Positions 1 to 6,105 of a stretch of DNA of 21,840 nt are shown here, piece after piece. The translations under genes were made by a program, and so were the position numbers. The number at the start of each line of letters is the position of its first letter. The stretch's first letter is position 1. Source of the stretch: CAYGZA01 sp964354135 (GTDB taxonomy: Bacteria > Planctomycetota > Planctomycetia > Pirellulales > Thermoguttaceae); the NCBI GenBank assembly GCA_964354135.1, contig CAYGZA010000071.1:1-21840 (forward strand), read 5' to 3'. A model generated the notes under the pieces. That model was given only the letters and a program-made list of their open reading frames with translations. It had not been told where the DNA came from and searched no databases.

Positions 1-91
1 CCGTGGAGGAATTGTAACGTGACAGCATTGCTAGCATGTGGGACAACCCGAGCCCGCGGACGGGAGAGGGGAGTTATTGTTGGCCGCCCGC
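1..91. other. Window edge, no supported gene
   Basis: This short stretch lies downstream of the stop codon of the minus-strand propeller gene. I see no convincing terminator: an imperfect hairpin (GGCCG and CGGCC arms around the TTAA of the stop codon) spans 82-108 but has no T-run after it on the minus strand. A minus-strand ATG at 34-36 opens a frame to the window edge, but it is too short to judge. Confidence 0.3.
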
Positions 92-1465
92 TTAAGGCGT
101 CCGGCCCCCGATGCGAAGGACCTGCGTTTCCGTGCGGAGGACCAGGCTGCCGCGGGCCAGCGCGGGAGTCGCCATGCACATCTCCCCCACGCTGTTGGTG
201 CGGAGCAGCTTGAACTCCCGTCCCGCCTGGACGGCGAACGTGTCGCCTTCTTCGCTCAGGCAGAAGAGCTTTCCGTCGCAAGCCCAGGGGGACGTGGTGA
301 ACGCCTCTGCCTTGGGCGCGACGCGGGTCTTGCCGTAGACCTCCTTGCCGGTCCGGGCGTCGTAGCAGGCCAGAAGCCCCCGGTCGTAGAGCACGTAGAG
401 GTGGTCGCCGTAGAGGAGCGGCGAGGGGTTGTACGGGCCTGCCGATTTTTGGCACCAGGCGACCTGCCGGTTGCTCGTTTCGCCGGATTTCAGGGAGATG
501 TCGCCCGCGGCGCCCGGCCGGATGGCGAAGACGGGCTTCTTCCAGTCGGCCACGTACCCGGAGCTGACGTACAGAAGCTCCCGCGAGGCGCACGGGGTGG
601 GAATGGTGATCATGGACATCCCGCCCAGCTCCCAGAGGAGCGTGCCGTCGAGGCTATAGGAGCGGATTTTCCCGGTGCCGGGAGTGACAATTTCGGTCCG
701 CTTCTCGTTCTCCCAGACCAGCGGCGTGGCCCAATTCGACTTCTCCTTGCGCACGACCCGCCAGACCTGCTCGCCGGATTTCTTGTCCACCGCCGCGAGG
801 AAGGACTCTTCTTCGTTGTCGTTGACGACGTAGACGCGGTCGCCGTACACCACCGGCGAGGCCGCGGTGCCCCAGTTGAACCGCGTGGCAAAGTCGCCCC
901 ATTTCCGCGACCAGAGCTCCTTGCCGGCGAAGTCGTAGCAGAACAGTCCCAGGCAGCCGAAATAGGCGTACAGCCGCTCGCCGTCGGTCGCGGGGGTCTC
1001 GGACGCGAAGGTGTTCTTCAGGTGATGGCCGTGCTTCGGGACGCCGTTCCCCGCAGTCCGCTCCCAGAGGATCTTGCCGGTATTCCAGTCGAGGCAGTAG
1101 ACCGTCCAGCGTTGCGATTTCTTCTGCGGCGGGCGGTTCCCGCCGAAGTAGAGCCCTTTCTTGGCCGCCTCGGGCTCGCCTTCTTCCTGGATGGCGGAGG
1201 TGATGAAGACCCGCTCGCCCCAGACGACCGGCGAGGACCAGCCGCGGCCGGGGATCTTCGTCTTCCACGCGACGTTTTCGCTGGCGCTCCAGGCGTCGGG
1301 CAGGCCCGAGCCGTCGCTCACTCCCGAGGACGCAGGCCCGCGAAACTGCGGCCAGTGCTCCGCAGCAAAAGCCGAAGAGCCCATGAAGAGTCCCGCTCCG
1401 GCGAGCACGAGGAGAACCCGCTGCGGCAGGTAAAGCCTGCTCCGCGCGACGGTCGATAAGGTCAT
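92..1465 (-). CDS. Exported PQQ-like beta-propeller protein (457 aa)
   Basis: An exported eight-bladed-propeller-type protein of the PQQ/BamB-like repeat superfamily. Residues 1-35 form a signal peptide with a long n-region, a hydrophobic core (VLLVLAGAGLFMG) and an AFA-A cleavage site. There is no lipobox cysteine, so it is not a BamB lipoprotein. The mature part opens with the WPQFRGP-type motif and IPGRGWSSPVVWG seen in many planctomycete propellers. Blade repeats follow with the usual LD..TGK..W signature, for example at residues 125-134 and 369-375. The ATG at 1465 is chosen because it gives the signal peptide and has GGGAG about 8 bases upstream; the open frame continues to 2041 without support. 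It is last in the minus-strand gene run, 98 bases after the large propeller gene. I see no dehydrogenase active site, so a scaffold or binding role is more likely than catalysis, but the function is unknown. Confidence 0.9.
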   Translation of the reverse strand: MTLSTVARSRLYLPQRVLLVLAGAGLFMGSSAFAAEHWPQFRGPASSGVSDGSGLPDAWSASENVAWKTKIPGRGWSSPVVWGERVFITSAIQEEGEPEAAKKGLYFGGNRPPQKKSQRWTVYCLDWNTGKILWERTAGNGVPKHGHHLKNTFASETPATDGERLYAYFGCLGLFCYDFAGKELWSRKWGDFATRFNWGTAASPVVYGDRVYVVNDNEEESFLAAVDKKSGEQVWRVVRKEKSNWATPLVWENEKRTEIVTPGTGKIRSYSLDGTLLWELGGMSMITIPTPCASRELLYVSSGYVADWKKPVFAIRPGAAGDISLKSGETSNRQVAWCQKSAGPYNPSPLLYGDHLYVLYDRGLLACYDARTGKEVYGKTRVAPKAEAFTTSPWACDGKLFCLSEEGDTFAVQAGREFKLLRTNSVGEMCMATPALARGSLVLRTETQVLRIGGRTP

Positions 1466-1563
1466 GGATTCACTCCCAAGGTGGTTTGCGGTTGCGTGGC
1501 ATCGGCGGCTTGCTTGCCGGTGCTGCAGACGGTCCGGCCCTTGCTGTAGTCGCTGCGGCCGGA

Positions 1564-4500
1564 TCAACGGGCCGCCTGGCGGATCACCTCGACGGCCTGG
1601 AGGATCGGGGCCTGCTGCAAAGGCGGATTGGCGGCCTTGGGCACCAGCTCGATGGCCAGACTGTCCTTGACCTCGATCCCGGGGAACTCCTTGAAGACGG
1701 CGCGGTTCTGCCCGCCGCTTTCCTTGGCGACGTCGAAGCCCTCCAGCACAAGCTTGTCCTGGAGCTTGACGGCGAACACCCGCCGGCCGGCTTGGGCATT
1801 GTCCGGATCGGCGAACGCCAGCCGCACGAGGTAGCGCGCCGGCGGGTCGTCCTTTCCCAAGAGCGGAATGACGCACCGTTTCAGGCCGGCGGCCGCGGAG
1901 GCAAAGAGCCACGCCTCCTCGGCCCCGGTGACTTGCGGATACCGGGAGTTGCCCTGGACGAACGCCCCGCCCGGCAGGAAAGCGACGTCCAGCGTCAGTT
2001 GCAGCACCAACGAGCCCTTGGGCCGCGGGTAGCCCAGCCACAGCTTTCCGGCCGAGTCCTTACGGTCGCCCGGGGCCCCCAGGTTGATGCCCAGCCGCTC
2101 GACGGGAGTCAGGGCGCCGGGCGCACTGTAGTAGGTGTAGGCGTGGCCCTTCTCGGCGGGCTTGAAGGCAACGCTGCACATGTTGGGGAACGCGCACATG
2201 CAGCCGGCACTTGCCTCCGGCATGAGCAGCAGCCCGCCGGCCGGGATGAAGTTGATCCAGCAGCCCGGCCGCTGGGCCCCGAAGTGTGCCGTGCCCGAGT
2301 CCGTCAGCAGGTCATAGTAGCCCAGGCACCAGGAGCGGAAGAAAAGGCAGTTGGGCGAGCCGATCGGGCAGCCGCAGTGGTGGCCGGGGCGGGCGTACTG
2401 CCAGCGGTCCGTCCGGCCGGTGATCGGGTGAATCCGGGTCTTCGGCGCCGCGGTCCGCAGGTCGAAGGTCCAGGGCTCGGCGTACAGCGTGTCGCCGATG
2501 ACGATCGGCCGGACGCGGTAGCCCACCGGCTTCGACCAGAGCGGGCTGCCGTCCTCCGCCGCGAGGGCCGTGATCCGGCGATCGGCGAACTGGCCGGCGA
2601 AGAACTCCTGCCAATAGTGGCCGTCGGAGTAGACCCCGAACAGCAGGAGCACGCCGTTGTGGACCATGGCCGACAGGGCCCCTTCGCCGCAATGGGTCAG
2701 GTCCACGGCCTTGCGCCAGCGGACCTGGCCGGTCCGGGCGTCCAGGGCGACGACCCGGCGGATATCGGCCTTCGCCAGCGCCTGCTCCGCCTTGGCGCGT
2801 TCTGCCTCGGGAAGCTGCCGGATCTGCTCCCGCGCGCGGCCGATCGTCTGGCGGCGTTCTTCGGCGGTGACGTCCTGATCGGCGAGGAAGACGGCGCCGG
2901 CGTCGATGGCGATTGCCTGGTGGGGGATCTGCCTGCCCTCAAAGACCCACGCGGTCTCGCCCGTTTCGGGGTCCAGGGCAAACAGGGCGTCGCTGGTGGT
3001 GACCGCAGTCCACGGCTGCTGCGCCAGGTTGGGCACGGCGGGCGAGCGGCTGCCGTAGAGCAGCTTTCCCGCGGCGGCCACGTAGCCCCAGCGGCGAGGC
3101 TTTCCGTCGGCGGCGGGCGGCAGGCCGTACGTCTTCACCGTCCGGCCCGTCGCCGGGTCGAGCCGGAGGCAGCGGTCGTCGACGGCGACGAAGAGTGCCT
3201 CGGGGCCGGCCGCCAGGTTCGAGGCGTCCCGCGAGGCATTCGTGCGGATGGCCCCGGACATGGCGCGCTCCCAGAGCCTCAGGCCGTTGTAGGCGTCGTA
3301 GGCCATCAGGGCGTTCTCGCCCTGGACGAAGACCCGGCCGTCGATCGCCAAAGGCGCCGCCGCGCGGAGGTGGCGGTTCACCATGGTTCCCGGCCCGGGG
3401 TCCCCGAACCAGAGCACCTCCAGCGGGGAGCGCAGGGCCCGATCGTCGCCGCAGCCGGTGTTGCCCGTGTTGCCGTAGAGGTGCGTCCAGGTGCCGGCCC
3501 CGGGGATCGGACCGCGGACGATCTTCGCCCAAAGGCCGTTGTTGGAGACGATCCGGCCGCCCTCGAGCTTCGAGGCCTCCAGCCAGCGGCGCACGCCTGC
3601 CTCGTCCAGGGCATTCCGGCCTGCGGCGCCGCCCGCTTGCGCCGGCTGTCCGACGAAGGCCGTGCCTCCCAGCGGCTTGAGCACGCGAAACAGCTCCGCG
3701 GGCTCGGCCGGGAGGCTGCCCTTGGCGACCGCGGCCTCGGAGACCACGAGGTTGGCGAAGTAGTCGGAGTAGGGCAGCTTGCCGGCCGGCCACTGCTCGA
3801 CGGAGACCCGCGTGCCGTACACGCCGGCGGCATCGAGGGCCCTTCGTGCCGCGGCGACCTTCGCGGCGTCGGGCGAGACGGCGTAGATCATCAGTTCCGA
3901 GCGGCGAGCCAACTCCAAGGCGAGTTGCCCCGTTTCGCAGTCGAGGACGAGGCAGTACCCGCGGCGGATCCCGGTCTCGCCGAGAATCGTCTCGGCCGCC
4001 TGCCGCACGAGAGGAGCCGGCGGTGAATCCTTGTAGGGATCCGCCTCGATCGGCGGCGCAACGGTCCCGTGCCGCTGCGAGCCATCGCCGCCAAAGGAGT
4101 AGATATTCCCCGTATCCGTGCTGACCAGGAGCCGGCCGCCGGCCACCGCCAGCCCCTTGGCGATGCCTTCCACCTTGCCCGTCCACAACGGCTTGCCCGA
4201 GGCGCCGTCGATGGCCTGCACCTGGCCCGGACCACCCGCGACCAACACGTCGCCGGCAAGGATCAGGGCCTCGCCGGGCCTGCACGGAACCTCCCACCGA
4301 ACCGTCCTGGCAAGCTCCCGCTCGGCGGTCTTGAGGTCCTCGGTCAGGGCCCTGATCCGCACGGCATTGGCGGCCGGGGCTATGACTTTTGATTTGGGGG
4401 GCTCTTGGAGTTTCGCGATTTGTGCGCGGAGCGATGCGACCATGTTGCTTGCCGCGGGATACGCCTTGCGATCCAGTGCCGACAATCGGGCGGCGCCCGC

Positions 4501-5451
4501 CAGGTACACCGTCTCCTTGCCGACAATGATCTTCCGGCCGGGATACGTGGCGAACCGGTCCCGCGACTTGCCGCGATAACCCACCAACTCCTCGGTCCCG
4601 GTGTACACCTCTTCTTCGCTCACGAGGGCATACGTGCCGCCGATATTCTTGCCGAAGAAGGCGAGGTAGAGGAGTTTCCCGTCGCCGCGGTCGAGCGCGG
4701 CCGGCGAGACACGGCCCATGGGCGCGTAGAGGGTCGTCCGGGAAGCCAGGAGGTAGCCTTGCGGGGAGATCTGACTCTGGGGTGCCTCGCCGCCGGAGTC
4801 GTTCCGCCAGAGGACCTTTCCGGTCCTGGCGTCCAAGGCGAAGAAGAAGACCCCTTCGGCCGGGAAAACGCCGGCCGCCAGGTAGGCGACCCCGTTGTCG
4901 ACGAGCACGCCCGCCCGCAGCGGCCACAGCGAGATCATCCGGCGGCTGCCGAGCACCCGCTTGTCTTCCGGCGCGGCCCGGAACTGCCACACGACCGAGC
5001 CGTCGCGGGCGTCCAGGCAGTAGGCATGGCCGTCGTCGGAGCCGGCGTAGACCCGGCCTTCGTAGACCGTGGGCGCAAGCCGCACCGGGCCGCCGGTGAT
5101 CTTCGACCAAAGGACCCTGCCGTCGGATGCGTCGAGGCAATAGACCTTCCCGTCCGCCGACGAGCCGAAATAGACCCGCCCTTCGGCCGCGGCGACCTGG
5201 AGGGCATCGTCGAAATGGACCCGCCGCAGCTCGAGGATGTCTTCGACCGGCCCGGCCTTGGGCGGCCCCCAGGCCGGCTCGGGCGCGTGCCGCGGCCGGA
5301 AGACCCAAGACTCCACGAGCGGCAGCGGGAGCTTCTCCGACGTGATCCCGCTTCGCGCCGCATCGTGCTGGTACGACGGCCAGTCCTCGGCTCGCACCGC
5401 CGACGCAACCAAAGCCATCCCTAGTGCCACGGTGAACAAGAAACGTCTCAT
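1564..5451 (-). CDS. Exported propeller / Rossmann / propeller / malectin-like protein (1295 aa)
   Basis: A giant exported multidomain protein of unknown function. Residues 1-21 are a signal peptide (hydrophobic core, VRA-ED). Residues 23-450 form a PQQ-like propeller starting DWPSYQHDAARSG, with LD..DGRVLW-type repeats at 97-105, 127-135 and 197-205. Residues 475-595 resemble a class I methyltransferase fold (VLDCETGQLALELA at 492-505, VLKPLGG at 580-586) but key SAM-contact residues are missing. Residues 644-1090 form a second propeller that ends in a cysteine-rich segment (C1016, C1018, C1025, C1032, C1054, C1074, C1076, C1082). Residues about 1180-1295 look malectin-like (RRVFAVKLQ, vlEGFDV, aVEVIRQ at the end). 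Helical hairpins interrupt both propellers (324-376 and 851-893). The ATG at 5451 is preceded by GGAGAAAG and gives the signal peptide; the frame stays open to 5682. Its modules match those of the 952-residue neighbour in permuted order. Confidence 0.88.
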   Translation of the reverse strand: MRRFLFTVALGMALVASAVRAEDWPSYQHDAARSGITSEKLPLPLVESWVFRPRHAPEPAWGPPKAGPVEDILELRRVHFDDALQVAAAEGRVYFGSSADGKVYCLDASDGRVLWSKITGGPVRLAPTVYEGRVYAGSDDGHAYCLDARDGSVVWQFRAAPEDKRVLGSRRMISLWPLRAGVLVDNGVAYLAAGVFPAEGVFFFALDARTGKVLWRNDSGGEAPQSQISPQGYLLASRTTLYAPMGRVSPAALDRGDGKLLYLAFFGKNIGGTYALVSEEEVYTGTEELVGYRGKSRDRFATYPGRKIIVGKETVYLAGAARLSALDRKAYPAASNMVASLRAQIAKLQEPPKSKVIAPAANAVRIRALTEDLKTAERELARTVRWEVPCRPGEALILAGDVLVAGGPGQVQAIDGASGKPLWTGKVEGIAKGLAVAGGRLLVSTDTGNIYSFGGDGSQRHGTVAPPIEADPYKDSPPAPLVRQAAETILGETGIRRGYCLVLDCETGQLALELARRSELMIYAVSPDAAKVAAARRALDAAGVYGTRVSVEQWPAGKLPYSDYFANLVVSEAAVAKGSLPAEPAELFRVLKPLGGTAFVGQPAQAGGAAGRNALDEAGVRRWLEASKLEGGRIVSNNGLWAKIVRGPIPGAGTWTHLYGNTGNTGCGDDRALRSPLEVLWFGDPGPGTMVNRHLRAAAPLAIDGRVFVQGENALMAYDAYNGLRLWERAMSGAIRTNASRDASNLAAGPEALFVAVDDRCLRLDPATGRTVKTYGLPPAADGKPRRWGYVAAAGKLLYGSRSPAVPNLAQQPWTAVTTSDALFALDPETGETAWVFEGRQIPHQAIAIDAGAVFLADQDVTAEERRQTIGRAREQIRQLPEAERAKAEQALAKADIRRVVALDARTGQVRWRKAVDLTHCGEGALSAMVHNGVLLLFGVYSDGHYWQEFFAGQFADRRITALAAEDGSPLWSKPVGYRVRPIVIGDTLYAEPWTFDLRTAAPKTRIHPITGRTDRWQYARPGHHCGCPIGSPNCLFFRSWCLGYYDLLTDSGTAHFGAQRPGCWINFIPAGGLLLMPEASAGCMCAFPNMCSVAFKPAEKGHAYTYYSAPGALTPVERLGINLGAPGDRKDSAGKLWLGYPRPKGSLVLQLTLDVAFLPGGAFVQGNSRYPQVTGAEEAWLFASAAAGLKRCVIPLLGKDDPPARYLVRLAFADPDNAQAGRRVFAVKLQDKLVLEGFDVAKESGGQNRAVFKEFPGIEVKDSLAIELVPKAANPPLQQAPILQAVEVIRQAAR

Positions 5452-5484
5452 TGCGGCTTTCTCCGGTGCAGTATCGAGAAGGTC

Positions 5485-5504
5485 CCCGCGATGATTGTCG
5501 CGGG
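5485..5504. repeat. Perfect 7-bp inverted repeat upstream of the large propeller gene
   Basis: CCCGCGA (5485-5491), a 6-base loop TGATTG, then TCGCGGG (5498-5504). The repeat lies 34 bases upstream of the minus-strand ATG at 5451. It overlaps the candidate -10 hexamer of the promoter proposed for that gene. It could be an operator, or an RNA hairpin between the GNAT gene and the propeller gene. No T-run follows on either strand, so it is not a standard intrinsic terminator. Confidence 0.5.
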
Positions 5505-5523
5505 TGGGGGGGCGCCGTGTCAA
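5494..5523 (-). promoter_or_regulatory. Candidate promoter for the large propeller gene
   Basis: Read on the minus strand there is a perfect TTGACA (5523-5518), an 18-base spacer and GACAAT (5499-5494), a 4 of 6 match to the -10 consensus. The spacer contains a run of seven C. It sits between the GNAT stop codon and the propeller start, so it could drive the last two genes of the run separately. The -10 box is weak, so the call rests mainly on the -35. Confidence 0.35.
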
Positions 5524-5537
5524 TGCAGGCGAGCACC

Positions 5538-6086
5538 TCAGGCGCGGCCGGCCTCGGGCCAGGGCCCTGGCGGATGGGCGGGCAGCTCTTTGGTGGTCAC
5601 TTCCCGGCGGAACAGCCGGAACCCCCGTGCCTGGTAATTCGCCAGCGCCGCCGGATGATCGAGCGTGCAGGTGTGGACCCACACTCGGGACGCCCCCATC
5701 GCCCAGGCCCGTTGGACGGCCACGGTCAGCAAGTGGCCGCCCAAGCCCTGACCGACGAACTGCGGAAGCAGGCCGAAGTACGCGATCTGGACGTTACCTT
5801 CGGGCTGCTCCTCCAGCTCGAAGTAGCCGGCCGGAGTCCCCGCGACGTAGGCCACCCACGTCTGGAATCCAGGACGGTCGAGATACTCGAGCCATTGCGC
5901 GTAGGTCCACGGCAAGCGGTCGATCCAGTGCCAATCGCCGCCGACGGCGGTGTACAGAAAGCGGCTCAGCTCCGGCGAAGGGATTTCGGCCCGCCGGACT
6001 TCCACGTCGCCGCGCTCGATGCGTTTGGGACGCAAGTCGCCCGGGTCGAGCATCTCCAGGTAGTACGTGGTGACGCGAACGGCCAT
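5538..6086 (-). CDS. GNAT-family N-acetyltransferase (182 aa)
   Basis: A cytoplasmic GCN5-related acetyltransferase that would transfer acetyl from acetyl-CoA to an amine; the acceptor is unknown. The acetyl-CoA pyrophosphate-binding motif A is QFVGQGLGGHLL at residues 109-120 (Q-x-x-G-x-G). It is preceded by the GYFELE...VQIAYFGLLP strands at 87-108 and followed by the motif B region HPAALANYQARGFR at 144-157. The length is normal for a single-domain GNAT. The ATG at 6086 has a G-rich GGCGGGTGGG directly upstream; an alternative ATG at 6098 adds four residues (MAGG) and is equally possible. The gene starts 7 to 19 bases after the stop of the 952-residue propeller protein, so it is probably translated from the same message. 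It is the only clearly cytoplasmic enzyme between exported products. Co-transcription does not by itself say what it acetylates. Confidence 0.9.
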   Translation of the reverse strand: MAVRVTTYYLEMLDPGDLRPKRIERGDVEVRRAEIPSPELSRFLYTAVGGDWHWIDRLPWTYAQWLEYLDRPGFQTWVAYVAGTPAGYFELEEQPEGNVQIAYFGLLPQFVGQGLGGHLLTVAVQRAWAMGASRVWVHTCTLDHPAALANYQARGFRLFRREVTTKELPAHPPGPWPEAGRA

Positions 6087-6105
6087 CCCACCCGCCATCA
6101 ATCGC

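Noticed and set aside
19..213. GTG-started 64-residue frame with a good GGAGGA upstream
   Set aside because: Most of it runs antisense through the end of a real propeller gene and the product is low-complexity Cys/Gly/Pro/Arg; the ribosome-binding match is probably chance.
1486..5424. Long plus-strand open frames (1486-4026, 4405-5424) opposite the 1295-residue gene
   Set aside because: They are antisense shadows produced by high GC; their translations are Arg/Gly/Pro/Val-rich with no domains, whereas the minus strand encodes clear propeller repeats and a signal peptide.
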